From Gammaproteobacteria bacterium (GTDB lineage: Bacteria > Pseudomonadota > Gammaproteobacteria > Eutrophobiales > Eutrophobiaceae), in the NCBI GenBank assembly GCA_016179185.1, contig JACORW010000018.1, forward strand, positions 20,671 to 84,670: a stretch of 64,000 nt of DNA. The letters are read 5' to 3'. The notes beneath the pieces are model-generated. The model made no database searches and was not told where the DNA came from. It saw nothing but the letters and a program-made list of their open reading frames with translations. Of this stretch, positions 1 to 8,034 are shown piece after piece; positions within the stretch are counted from its first letter, which is position 1; every line of letters starts with the position of its first letter. The position numbers were made by a program, and so were the translations under genes.

Positions 1-1
1 C

Positions 2-232
2 CGGCGCAACGTCTATTGCGGCGCCATCGGTTACGTGGGTTTTGACGGCAACATGGACACCAACATCGTCATCCGAACCGCGATCACCCAGGGTGACCGT
101 TACCTGTACTGGGCCGGCGGCGGGATCGTTGCGGACTCGGATCTGAACGGAGAGTATGAAGAGTCCTTCGCCAAGGCGCAGGCGGTGCTGAGTCTGTTCG
201 GCCGCGGTCTGGCGCGCAATGTGGGTAGTTAA
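2..232 (+). CDS. pabB: Aminodeoxychorismate/anthranilate synthase component I, C-terminal fragment
   Basis: The reading frame enters from the left edge and only the last 76 residues are present. They match the end of the chorismate-binding domain: YCGAIGY, then MDTNIVIRT, then AGGGIVADSD followed by an EYEES..KA segment. These are the conserved C-terminal blocks of PabB and TrpE, which aminate chorismate using ammonia from a glutamine amidotransferase partner. PabB is favoured over TrpE because no trp gene is adjacent and a small kinase overlaps its end by 14 nt, implying coupled translation. The PabB product feeds p-aminobenzoate into folate or methanopterin synthesis. Which of the two applies here cannot be decided from this fragment. 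Confidence 0.85.
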   Translation, partial: RRNVYCGAIGYVGFDGNMDTNIVIRTAITQGDRYLYWAGGGIVADSDLNGEYEESFAKAQAVLSLFGRGLARNVGS

Positions 233-875
233 GCTCGGCGGCAGCCTGCTTACGTCCCCATGGCTGCGGCTTTGGGTGGACGTGCTGGCGGATCACGGCG
301 CGGGCCGCGTGGTCGTTGTCCCCGGGGGAGGCCCGTTCGCCGACGCCGTACGAATGACGCAGCAGCGCTGGGGAATCGATGATGCCGCGGCCCATCACTT
401 GGCGTTGGTTGCCATGGAGCAGCACGCGCGGATCCTCTGTTCCTGGCGCCGTGAACTCGTGCCGCAGCATAACATTGAGGGGATCGCCGCCGTCGCTCGG
501 CAAGGGCGCGTGCCCGTATGGTTCGCCGCTTCCGAAGTGCTGGACGCGAACATACCCGCATCCTGGGACGTGACATCCGACAGCCTGGCCGCATGGCTGG
601 CAGGTCGGCTCGGCGCGGAGGCAGTCGTGCTGGTCAAGACGCCGCGGCTGGGCGCACCGGCCGCCATGCCGGAATTAATACGGGAAGGGAAATTGGACCA
701 ATGGTTCGCCAAGGCGCTGGCGGGCTTCAATGGTCGCGTTTCCTGGCTGGCCCATGGCGAATCCTCGGCCATGGCCGCCGGATTGCGCTCGGGCAGCCTG
801 CCCGGCGTCGAAATCCGGCCGCAATCCGGATCCCTGAAAAAGATGCGGACCCGCGAGGGGCCCGCACCGGAATAA
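219..875 (+). CDS. Amino acid kinase family protein (possible methanopterin-pathway kinase)
   Basis: A 218-residue member of the aspartate/glutamate/uridylate kinase fold. The N-terminal nucleotide loop KLGGSLL is at residues 5-11, a PGGG loop is at 35-38, and the conserved TSDS segment is at 119-122, followed by a hydrophobic strand ending in VLVK. The canonical TDVDG loop is degenerate. Kinases of this size occur with tetrahydromethanopterin genes, where MfnE phosphorylates an aminomethylfuran alcohol, and pabB is often nearby. The 14-nt overlap with pabB is seen directly; the pathway assignment is inference from context. A uridylate or isopentenyl phosphate kinase role is less likely given the short length and degenerate loop. 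Confidence 0.7.
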   Translation: MWVVKLGGSLLTSPWLRLWVDVLADHGAGRVVVVPGGGPFADAVRMTQQRWGIDDAAAHHLALVAMEQHARILCSWRRELVPQHNIEGIAAVARQGRVPVWFAASEVLDANIPASWDVTSDSLAAWLAGRLGAEAVVLVKTPRLGAPAAMPELIREGKLDQWFAKALAGFNGRVSWLAHGESSAMAAGLRSGSLPGVEIRPQSGSLKKMRTREGPAPE

Positions 876-878
876 AAG

Positions 879-912
879 GCCTGGCATCCGGAAGAGGCTG
901 GAGATACCAGGC
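879..912. terminator. Hairpin between convergent genes
   Basis: GCCTGGCATC at 879-888 pairs with GATACCAGGC at 903-912 with one G-T pair. A second stem, AGCCGAA (916-922) with TTCGGCT (929-935), follows. They lie between the kinase gene and the convergent nrdAB transcript. Neither has a long T-tract, so intrinsic termination is only possible. Confidence 0.35.
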
Positions 913-955
913 AAGAGCCGAATTCCGTTTCGGCTTCCCCGCTAAGCTATTTGCG

Positions 956-1249
956 TCAATAGGGAGATTTTATTTTCTCCACCACAAATACATTTTCTTC
1001 CTCGAACTCAATCTCCTGACCTTCGTACTTGTGAATATCGGAAACCAGGGACGGTTGTACTATCCCGCTCAATTTCCCCGGCGCGCATCTGGTGACCATT
1101 ACGCGAAATAATTGATCGGGTTTCGCGCGAAGATATGCAAAGTCATTGGGCTCGATAGCACGCTCCGGCGGTTTCCGTCGCGACGTCCCGGAAGACGCGA
1201 CTGACGGTCCACCGGCATTCCTGCACACCAAATTGAGTTGGGGTCTCAT
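956..1249 (-). CDS. Small hypothetical protein downstream of nrdB
   Basis: A 97-residue frame whose ATG lies 4 nt after the nrdB stop codon, so it could be translated by re-initiation. The last 60 residues look protein-like, with alternating hydrophobic and polar residues and an acidic EGQEIEFEEENVF stretch. The first 35 are Arg/Pro/Ser-rich and less convincing, so the true start may be internal. There is no signal peptide or membrane segment, and I recognise no family. It may be an nrd operon accessory protein or chance coding. Confidence 0.4.
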   Translation of the reverse strand: MRPQLNLVCRNAGGPSVASSGTSRRKPPERAIEPNDFAYLRAKPDQLFRVMVTRCAPGKLSGIVQPSLVSDIHKYEGQEIEFEEENVFVVEKIKSPY

Positions 1250-1253
1250 CGCG

Positions 1254-2471
1254 TCAGTCCCAGTTCAAGGCGCCACCGGTCTGGTACTCGGTGACGCGCG
1301 TTTCAAAGAAATTCTTCTCCTTCTTGAGGTCCATCAGTTCGCTCATCCACGGGAACGGATTGGTGGCGCCGGGGTACTGCTCCGGCAGGCCGATCTGCGC
1401 GCAGCGGCGGTTGGCGATGAACCGGAGGTATTCCTCGAACATCTTCGCGTTCAGCCCCAGCACGCCGCGCGGCATCGTGTCCGCGGCATATCGCGATTCC
1501 AGTTCCACGGCCTCGCGCAGCATGCCGATGACCTCCTGCTGGAACGCGGCGGTCCACAGTTGCGGATTTTCAATCTTGATCTGGTTGATGACGTCTATGC
1601 CGAAATTCATGTGCATGGACTCATCCCGCAGGATGTACTGGAACTGTTCGGCGCAGCCGGTCATCTTGTTGCGCCGGCCCATGGACAACACCTGCACGAA
1701 GCCGACATAGAAGAAGATGCCTTCGAACACGATGTAGAACGCGATCAGATCGCGCAGCAGGCGCTGGTCGTTCTCCGGCGTGCCGGTGTGAAAATCTGGA
1801 TCCCCGAGGCTTTGGGTGAAGCGCATCGCCCATGCGGCCTTGTCGTGGATGGATGGGACCTCCCGATACATGTTGTATACTTCGGCTTCATCGAGCCCCA
1901 GGGATTCGACGCAATACTGGTAGGCATGCGTGTGCAGCGCCTCCTCGAATGCCTGCCGCAGCAGGTACTGACGGCACTCGGGGTTGGTGATGTGGCGGTA
2001 CACGGCCAGCACCAGATTGTTGGCAACCAGGGAATCCGCCGAGGCGAAGAATCCGAGGTTGCGCTTGATGATGGTGCGCTCGTCCGCGCCCAGCCCGTCC
2101 GGGCGGCGCCACAGCGCTATGTCCGCGGTCATGTTGATTTCCTGCGGCATCCAGTGGTTCGCGCAGGCGTCCAGGTATTTCTGCCAGGCCCACTTGTACT
2201 TGAACGGCACGAGCTGATTGAGATCGGCGCGGCAGTTGATCATGCGTTTGTCGTCCACGGTGATCCGCGCCGCGCCAAACTCCACGTTTTCCAGTCCGGT
2301 GACGCCCTGCTGTCCGCCGTTGCGGGAATCCGGTTGCGGCGCGGCTACTGGTGCCGGCGCGGGCGCCGGCGGACTGTTCAGGGCGGCCGCCACCGCCAGC
2401 ATCGGCTCCGGCGCCGCGCTCCTGACGGAGCGTCGTGCGCTGCTGATCGGATCTTCCCAGTTGGTCACCAT
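1254..2471 (-). CDS. nrdB: Class Ia ribonucleoside-diphosphate reductase, beta subunit
   Basis: A 405-residue R2 subunit that houses the di-iron tyrosyl-radical cofactor and passes a radical to NrdA for reduction of ribonucleotides to deoxyribonucleotides. The metal ligands can be read: Asp146 (ASADSL), Glu177 and His180 (EEALH), Glu250 (VFEGIFFY), and Glu284 and His287 (RDESMH). Tyr184, four residues after His180, is the radical tyrosine, so this is not a Tyr-less class Ic type. The first 60 residues are an Ala/Pro-rich extension common in Pseudomonas-like NrdB. It lies 36 bp downstream of nrdA on the same strand and should share its transcript and NrdR control. Confidence 0.95.
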   Translation of the reverse strand: MVTNWEDPISSARRSVRSAAPEPMLAVAAALNSPPAPAPAPVAAPQPDSRNGGQQGVTGLENVEFGAARITVDDKRMINCRADLNQLVPFKYKWAWQKYLDACANHWMPQEINMTADIALWRRPDGLGADERTIIKRNLGFFASADSLVANNLVLAVYRHITNPECRQYLLRQAFEEALHTHAYQYCVESLGLDEAEVYNMYREVPSIHDKAAWAMRFTQSLGDPDFHTGTPENDQRLLRDLIAFYIVFEGIFFYVGFVQVLSMGRRNKMTGCAEQFQYILRDESMHMNFGIDVINQIKIENPQLWTAAFQQEVIGMLREAVELESRYAADTMPRGVLGLNAKMFEEYLRFIANRRCAQIGLPEQYPGATNPFPWMSELMDLKKEKNFFETRVTEYQTGGALNWD

Positions 2472-2507
2472 GGATTCCCCCTTGTTGGAATTGTCCTGGC
2501 GCGCGCC

Positions 2508-5500
2508 TTACTGGCAGGCCTCGCATTCCGGATTGTCGATGGCGCAGAGCTTGGCTTGCTCCGCTTCCGCAAAGCCGCGATCCACCGCCGCCAGTTTGTT
2601 TTCGCGCCCGCCGCTCAGCGTGCTCTTTTCCACGTGCGTCGCCCCGAGGCTGCGCAGGTAGTAGGTGGTCTTCAATCCCCGTACCCAGGCCAGCTTGTAC
2701 AGGTTGTCCAGCTTCTTGCCGTTGGGGGCGGCCATGTAAAGATTCAGTGACTGCGCCTGGTCAATCCACTTCTGACGGCGGGAGCCGGCCTCGACCAGCC
2801 AGCGCGGGTCAATCTCCCACGCGGTGGCATAAAGCGCTTTGAGGTCATCGGAGATGCGGCCTATGGGCTGCACGCTGCCGTCGAAATATTTCAGGTCATT
2901 GACCATGACCTCGTCCCACAGGTTGCGCGCCTTCAGGTCGCGAACCAGGTACGGGTTCACGACGGTAAACTCGCCGGACAGGTTCGATTTGACGAACAGG
3001 TTCTGGTAAGTGGGCTCGATGGACTGGCACACGCCGCAGATGTTGGAAATCGTGGCGGTCGGCGCGATGGCCATGCAGTTGGAATTGCGCATGCCGACCT
3101 TTTGCACGCGCTTGCGCAGCGCCTCCCAGTCCATCCGCACGCTGCGGTCCACTTCCAGATAGCCGTTGCGCTCCTGCTCCAGGATGCCGAGGGAGTCTAT
3201 TGGCAGGATACCCTTGCTCCACAACGAGCCCTTGAATGTGGAGTAGGGCCCGCGTTCCGCCGCCAGCTCCGTCGAGGCCTTGATCGCGAAGTAGCTGACC
3301 GCCTCCATGCTGGCGTCTGCGAATTCCACCGCCGCTTCCGAAGCATACGGGATGCGCAGCCGGTGCAGCGCGTCCTGGAAGCCCATGATGCCCAGTCCCA
3401 CCGGGCGATGCTTCAGGTTGGAACGGCGCGCCTGTGGGACACTGTAATAGTTGTAGTCAATGACATTGTCCAGCATGCGCATCGCGGTGCGCACGGTCTG
3501 CTCCAGCTTCTCCATCCGCAGGCCGTTCTCGTCCACGTGCTCTGCCAGGTTCACGGAACCCAGGTTGCAGACCGCGATCTCGTCATCGGAGGTATTCAGC
3601 GTGATCTCGGTGCACAGGTTGGAGGAATGCACGACACCGGCGTGCTGCTGCGGCGAACGCAGGTTGCACGGATCCTTGAACGTCACCCAGGGATGGCCGG
3701 TTTCATACAGCATGGACAGCATGCGCCGCCACAGGTCCACGGCGCGCACCTGCTTGAAACAGCGGATCTGCCTGCGCGCCGCGGCCGCCTCGTATTCCTC
3801 GTAACGGCGCTCGAACGCGGCGCCATACAGGTCGTGGAGATCCGTTGTTTCATCCGGGGAGAACAACGTCCACGGGCCGTCTTCAGACACCCGCTTCATG
3901 AACAGGTCCGGCACCCAGTTCGCGGTGTTCATGTCATGGGTGCGGCGGCGGTCATCGCCGGTGTTCTTGCGCAGATCCAGGAATTCCTCCACGTCCAGGT
4001 GCCAGGTTTCCAGGTAGGCGCACATGGCACCCTTGCGCTTGCCGCCGTTATGCGCCAGCGCGGCGCTGGTCATGTAGGATGTATCGCCTTCGACTTTCAA
4101 ATCGCACACAAAGGGCACGGGCTCAATGGCCTTCACGGCGCGTACGCGCGTGAACAACCAGTTATTCCAGATCAGCCAGTTACGCTTGTGGATTGGGCGG
4201 CAATCCACCAGCGTCGCGATCTCCGGCACTGCCGGTATGCGCAGGTCATAGGCCTTGACGGTGCCATGAATGTGAGCGGTGGTGCCGTCAGAACGGTGGG
4301 CAACATGATCTTGTGCGCGCTCACGGAATTGTCCGGCACAGGGCACGCCCAGGCGCAATAATTGGTAACGCAGGCCTTCCGCCAGACCTTGCGACGTACT
4401 GGTGAAATAGATTTCCTTGCCGCGACTGACGCCGCCGTCCGTTTCCAGCAATCCACGAATGAGCTGCAGGGTCTGCGCGTTTGGCAGGTGCATGAACCGG
4501 GGCGCAATGCGCTTGTTGCCCTCCGTGTCGTACAGATCCGCATAATCGAACGGCAGCGTCGGGGCGCCCGCGCCGACGCTACGCCCGGTGGTGCCGTTTC
4601 TGATCACGCCGCGCCCCGCAGCCCAATGGATCTGCGCATAGGTTTCGCCACGACCGGTTTCCCAGCAATGGATGCCACGCTCGCTCAGGTAATCGCGCAC
4701 GAACTGCAGGTGCGCATCACGACATGGGTGGCCGGACACGCCCCATTGCCTTCCGTCTTTCGATAGATGGCCATCGCCCAGCAGGATGCCGTACAGGCGG
4801 CAATCGTCGGTGTCGAGTCCAGGCACCGGCACGATCTCGCTGGGGATGACTTGCGCCACGTAGTCGCCGCGTTGCAACTGCCCGGCCTCGACCCACGCCG
4901 GGCGGACCTTGCCGCGCTCCAGCCAGGACAGCGTTCGATCGTTCGCCTGTTCCATCGGCACGCCACGGATCGCCCAGAGCGGATGCCCGGCGGTGACTTT
5001 GAGCGGGTGCAGGCTGTGCTTGACGCGGATCTCCACCATGGGATCAGTCTGGTTGTAAGCCAGACGGTCGGTTACTTCCCGGTAAATGCCGTGCTGGCCG
5101 AGCACCAGATCGCCGATCTCAATGTCCTTGATGGACTTGACGCCGGCGGCGGTAAATACGCTGGTGTCTGAGGCGAAGCACTGATTCACTGCTACCGCGG
5201 TGTCGTTGGCCACCTTCATGAACGGCACCACGCCCTGGGAGCGGCCGTTGGTGCCCTTGATGTGGGCACCCATGGCGCGCACCCGCGTCCAGTCATTGCC
5301 CAGCCCGCCGGCGAATTTGGACAGCAACGCATCGTCCCGGATGGCGCTGAAAATGCCGTCCAGATCGTCCGGCACCGTGCTCAGGTAGCAGCTCGAAAGT
5401 TGCGGTCGCAGCGTGCCGGAGTTGAACAATGTCGGCGTCGAGCTCATGAAATCGAACGATGACAGCTGTTCGTAGAACTCGATGGCGCGCGCCTCGCGGT

Positions 5501-6557
5501 CCAGTTCCTTGATGGCGAGTCCCATGGCGACGCGCATGAAAAACGCCTGGGGCAGTTCGAAGCGAATACCGGAATCGGTGTGGATGAAATACCGGTCATA
5601 CAGCGTCTGCAGGCCGAGATAGGTGAACTGCCGATCGCGTTCCGGCTTCAGCGCCCGGCCCAGACGATCCAGGTCGTACCGGGTCAACTCGTGATCCAAC
5701 AGCTCCAGCGCCGCGCCGCGTTGCACGTACTTGCGGAAATAAAGCGGATAGCGATCGGACATCTCCGCCTGCGTCGCCGGGGTGTCGGCGCCTTCAACGT
5801 AGCTCAGGGCCTCGCGGCGCAGCGCGTCCAGCAGCAGCCGCGCCGCGGCCTGGGAGTAATTCGGCTCCTTCTCCACCAGGGCCCGCGCGCTCATCACCAG
5901 CGCCGGATTGACATCGGTCTCCTTGACGCCGTCGAACAGGTTGCGCAAGGCGTCGTCAATGATCTCGTGACCCTGCACGAACTCGAGCCCGGCGCAGGCC
6001 TCGTTGACCACGGCCAGCATGCGCGGCATGTCCAGCGGCCGCCGGCTGCCGTCCCTCAGTGTGACGTTGATGACGACGGGGCGGGGGGCCGCGCCGTCCT
6101 CCGATTGTTTCTGCCGGGCCTTCTCGGCACGCAGCCGGGCGCGCTGCTCGCGATAGATGACATAAGCCCGGGCCACCTTCTGTTCGCCGCCGCGCATCAA
6201 CGCCAGTTCCACGTGGTCCTGGATATCTTCGATGTGGACGGTCCCGCCGCCGGGCATGCGGCGCGTCACGGCCCGTACCACCAGGTCGGTCAGATCCGCC
6301 ACGGACTGATGGATGCGCGTGGACGCCGCCGCCGCGCCCCCCTCCACGTCCAGGAAGGCCTTGGTGATGGCCACCGAAATCTTGGAGGCGTCAAACGCCG
6401 TAACCTTGCCGTTGCGGCGGATGACCTTGAATTCGCCGGGCAGGTGGCTGGTCAGGTCGGTCCGGTCGGCGGCAACCTGGTCAACGGGGAATTCGGAGAT
6501 ATGAACACGCGTACTGTCAGAAACAAGCGATGCACCCACGGCAGCAACCTTTTCCAC
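2508..6557 (-). CDS. nrdA: Class Ia ribonucleoside-diphosphate reductase alpha subunit, with intein
   Basis: The 1349-residue precursor contains a 378-residue intein (460-837), leaving a 971-residue extein, a normal length for NrdA with two ATP cones. Two ATP-cone regions lie at about 45-150 and 155-250. The catalytic half-disulfide cysteine is in LSSCYLS, the radical-site cysteine in NLCTEI, its partner in AVCNLGS, and the C-terminal shuttle pair in CEAC. NrdA binds and reduces NDPs in the cytoplasm with NrdB. The intein sits between NDTAVAVNQ and GGKRKGAMC, a highly conserved stretch, so splicing or at least trans-association is needed for an active enzyme. Upstream is a near-consensus promoter covered by NrdR boxes. 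The start ATG at 6557 is the first in frame. Confidence 0.95.
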   Translation of the reverse strand: MEKVAAVGASLVSDSTRVHISEFPVDQVAADRTDLTSHLPGEFKVIRRNGKVTAFDASKISVAITKAFLDVEGGAAAASTRIHQSVADLTDLVVRAVTRRMPGGGTVHIEDIQDHVELALMRGGEQKVARAYVIYREQRARLRAEKARQKQSEDGAAPRPVVINVTLRDGSRRPLDMPRMLAVVNEACAGLEFVQGHEIIDDALRNLFDGVKETDVNPALVMSARALVEKEPNYSQAAARLLLDALRREALSYVEGADTPATQAEMSDRYPLYFRKYVQRGAALELLDHELTRYDLDRLGRALKPERDRQFTYLGLQTLYDRYFIHTDSGIRFELPQAFFMRVAMGLAIKELDREARAIEFYEQLSSFDFMSSTPTLFNSGTLRPQLSSCYLSTVPDDLDGIFSAIRDDALLSKFAGGLGNDWTRVRAMGAHIKGTNGRSQGVVPFMKVANDTAVAVNQCFASDTSVFTAAGVKSIKDIEIGDLVLGQHGIYREVTDRLAYNQTDPMVEIRVKHSLHPLKVTAGHPLWAIRGVPMEQANDRTLSWLERGKVRPAWVEAGQLQRGDYVAQVIPSEIVPVPGLDTDDCRLYGILLGDGHLSKDGRQWGVSGHPCRDAHLQFVRDYLSERGIHCWETGRGETYAQIHWAAGRGVIRNGTTGRSVGAGAPTLPFDYADLYDTEGNKRIAPRFMHLPNAQTLQLIRGLLETDGGVSRGKEIYFTSTSQGLAEGLRYQLLRLGVPCAGQFRERAQDHVAHRSDGTTAHIHGTVKAYDLRIPAVPEIATLVDCRPIHKRNWLIWNNWLFTRVRAVKAIEPVPFVCDLKVEGDTSYMTSAALAHNGGKRKGAMCAYLETWHLDVEEFLDLRKNTGDDRRRTHDMNTANWVPDLFMKRVSEDGPWTLFSPDETTDLHDLYGAAFERRYEEYEAAAARRQIRCFKQVRAVDLWRRMLSMLYETGHPWVTFKDPCNLRSPQQHAGVVHSSNLCTEITLNTSDDEIAVCNLGSVNLAEHVDENGLRMEKLEQTVRTAMRMLDNVIDYNYYSVPQARRSNLKHRPVGLGIMGFQDALHRLRIPYASEAAVEFADASMEAVSYFAIKASTELAAERGPYSTFKGSLWSKGILPIDSLGILEQERNGYLEVDRSVRMDWEALRKRVQKVGMRNSNCMAIAPTATISNICGVCQSIEPTYQNLFVKSNLSGEFTVVNPYLVRDLKARNLWDEVMVNDLKYFDGSVQPIGRISDDLKALYATAWEIDPRWLVEAGSRRQKWIDQAQSLNLYMAAPNGKKLDNLYKLAWVRGLKTTYYLRSLGATHVEKSTLSGGRENKLAAVDRGFAEAEQAKLCAIDNPECEACQ
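4047..5180 (-). mobile_element. Intein with LAGLIDADG homing endonuclease inside NrdA
   Basis: This is an in-frame insertion of 378 codons. Block A begins at Cys460 (CFASDTSVFT). Block B has the TAGH motif. Two LAGLIDADG-type motifs are visible, YGILLGDGH and LIRGLLETDGG, each with its catalytic acid. Block F is VCDLKVEGDTSYMTS and block G ends AALAHN at Asn837. All splicing blocks are therefore present and the endonuclease looks intact. The odd point is that the residue after the terminal Asn is Gly838, not the Cys/Ser/Thr used as the second nucleophile in class 1 inteins. Flanking residues NQ and GGKRKG rejoin to the normal NrdA sequence, so the boundaries are firm. Confidence 0.93.
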
Positions 6558-6661
6558 GTTCTTGAACCCCCGAGTCTGGTCGGCGTCTCTGCGCCTGTTG
6601 TTCTTGTATCCGCGTGCATACAGGAACTTAGAAACCGCATTAAGTTCTGCACGTAACGCGA

Positions 6662-6690
6662 TCTATAACACCCCAACAAAATGTGGTCAA
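6662..6690 (-). promoter_or_regulatory. Sigma-70-like promoter of nrdAB
   Basis: Read on the minus strand, TTGACC (6690-6685) and TATAGA (6667-6662) are separated by exactly 17 nt. Transcription would begin near 6655, giving a leader of about 100 nt before the nrdA ATG. No feature was recognised in the further upstream stretch 6720-6957. Confidence 0.7.
6671..6686. promoter_or_regulatory. NrdR box 1 (overlaps promoter)
   Basis: A 16-nt site matching about 10 of 16 positions of the NrdR consensus acaCwAtATaTwGtgt. It overlaps the -35 element and spacer of the nrdAB promoter and is centred 32 bp from a better box at 6703-6718, which is three helical turns, the usual NrdR spacing. Confidence 0.6.
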
Positions 6691-6702
6691 GTGCCATTAA
6701 AA

Positions 6703-6718
6703 CCACAATATGTTGTGT
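6703..6718. promoter_or_regulatory. NrdR box 2
   Basis: CCACAATATGTTGTGT matches 14 of 16 positions of the NrdR consensus. NrdR is an ATP/dATP-sensing zinc-ribbon repressor of ribonucleotide reductase genes. Paired with the box at 6671-6686, it should allow repression of nrdAB when dATP is high. Confidence 0.75.
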
Positions 6719-6957
6719 ATTCTACCGAGGACAGGCTTTGGAAATCCTGTGAACAATTTGTGGGCAATTTCTGCCGCTGTGACCGACAGATGGCCCACAA
6801 ATCAGTCAAAATCAAAGGCTTGGAATCGTGCGCGCGAAGCGGATGTTTGGCTAATGTTTCAGATTGGGCTGAAACGGACGGCGAAATGGCCGGAATTGCC
6901 CGGAAATTGCCGAAAACTTAGGCCCCGCCGGCTGCGGAAATGCGGGTGTGAATTTTT

Positions 6958-7689
6958 TCAGTTGAACGACATGGCCCCAAGACTCGCGCCGCCGCAGATA
7001 AACCAGGTCTGCCCGGTAATGAATCCGGCCTGTTCATCGGCGAGAAACATCACGGCCCGGGAGATGTCTTCGGGCTGCCCGAGCCGGCGTACCGGCAGGC
7101 GCGCGGCCACGGCCGCATTGCGCGGATCGCCTTCCGGAATGACGGATCGGAACTGATCGGTGATGATGGGCCCGGGAGCGATGGCATTGACCGTGATCCC
7201 GGCGGGGCCCAGTTCCAGGGCCCAGGTGCGGGTGAGCCCCACCTGCGCCGCCTTGGAGGCGCTGTAGGCGGTGCGGGTTTCCAGTCCGAGAATCGCCCGG
7301 GTGGAGACCGTGATGATGCGGCCGAATCCGGCCTCCCGCATGGCCGGGATGAATGCCTGGCCCAGCACCACCAGCGCGCCCACGTGCAGGCGCATCAGGA
7401 AATCCAGGTCGTCCTGTTTCACCTCGCCGATGGGCGCACTGCGCAGCACCCCGGCGTTGTGGATCAAGGTCGTGACCTTGTGTTGTGCCGCGACCCCGGC
7501 CGCCGCGCGGCGCACCGCGTCCAGATCGGAGAGGTCAATTCGAATGGTTTCGAGCGCCGGGTGTGTTTCCGCGCAGGGGTTCAAGTCCAAACTGATGACG
7601 CGATAGTCTGCCTTCAGCAGATCGCGCCGGATCGCGGCGCCTATACCCGCTGTGCCGCCGGTCAGGATGGCTGTTCTGGTGTTTCCCAT
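6958..7689 (-). CDS. Short-chain dehydrogenase/reductase
   Basis: A 243-residue classical SDR, an NAD(P)-dependent oxidoreductase with a Rossmann fold. The cofactor loop TGGTAGIG is at 10-17, NAG at 78-80, and the catalytic Ser129, Tyr142 and Lys146 (YSASK) are in place. The C-terminal PGPI..D segment and ITGQ..F.CGG end are typical of FabG-like members. The ATG at 7689 is preferred over an upstream TTG because AAGGA lies 6 nt before it. It stands alone on the minus strand, divergent from the aminotransferase-like gene, so its substrate cannot be predicted. Confidence 0.88.
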   Translation of the reverse strand: MGNTRTAILTGGTAGIGAAIRRDLLKADYRVISLDLNPCAETHPALETIRIDLSDLDAVRRAAAGVAAQHKVTTLIHNAGVLRSAPIGEVKQDDLDFLMRLHVGALVVLGQAFIPAMREAGFGRIITVSTRAILGLETRTAYSASKAAQVGLTRTWALELGPAGITVNAIAPGPIITDQFRSVIPEGDPRNAAVAARLPVRRLGQPEDISRAVMFLADEQAGFITGQTWFICGGASLGAMSFN

Positions 7690-8034
7690 GCACAATCCTT
7701 TTTTATTGCAGGTTTACCCGGCCGGAAAACCGGCCGTCTGAAAGCGACCCATAGAATGCCGGAAATGCCGCGAGACGCCTACATGGATGTAGGCGGTACG
7801 GGTGTACGGGGAGGTACCCGGTAGAATCGAGCCGGGAGCGGAGACCGAGACCGACGCAGGGGCCAAAGCCGAGGACAGGATGTCCGGAGCGGCTGGTGCC
7901 ATAGTTTTTGTCAGATCAGAATCGCACGCAGGCATGTGATTACACTTGTGGGGCCGGGTTTACCCGGCCACAAGTCCGGCCGGCTGGAAGCCGGCCCCAC
8001 AGAGTGGCCAAACGACAACGAGGAGTGTAAGCCG
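7690..8034. other. 345-bp divergent intergenic region with palindromes
   Basis: No convincing gene was found here. It holds a CGGCCGG-AAAA-CCGGCCG hairpin (7719-7736), a palindrome CGCCTACAT-GG-ATGTAGGCG (7776-7795), and a larger palindrome at 7947-8001. The promoters of the flanking divergent genes must lie here, but no clear -35/-10 pair was recognised. Confidence 0.6.
7947..8001. repeat. REP-like compound palindrome
   Basis: TGTGGGGCCGG (7947-7957) is perfectly complementary to CCGGCCCCACA (7991-8001) and encloses two smaller stems, one being GGCCGGCT-GGA-AGCCGGCC. It ends 33 bp before the dgdA-like start codon, so it could affect the leader of that message. Confidence 0.65.

Noticed and set aside
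1146..2750. A 534-codon open frame on the plus strand
   Set aside because: It is antisense to nrdB and nrdA, whose catalytic residues are clear. Long antisense frames are expected at this G+C content.
7714..7935. A 73-codon minus-strand frame in the 7690-8034 gap
   Set aside because: It consists of repeat-derived sequence, has no ribosome-binding site, and the composition is not protein-like.
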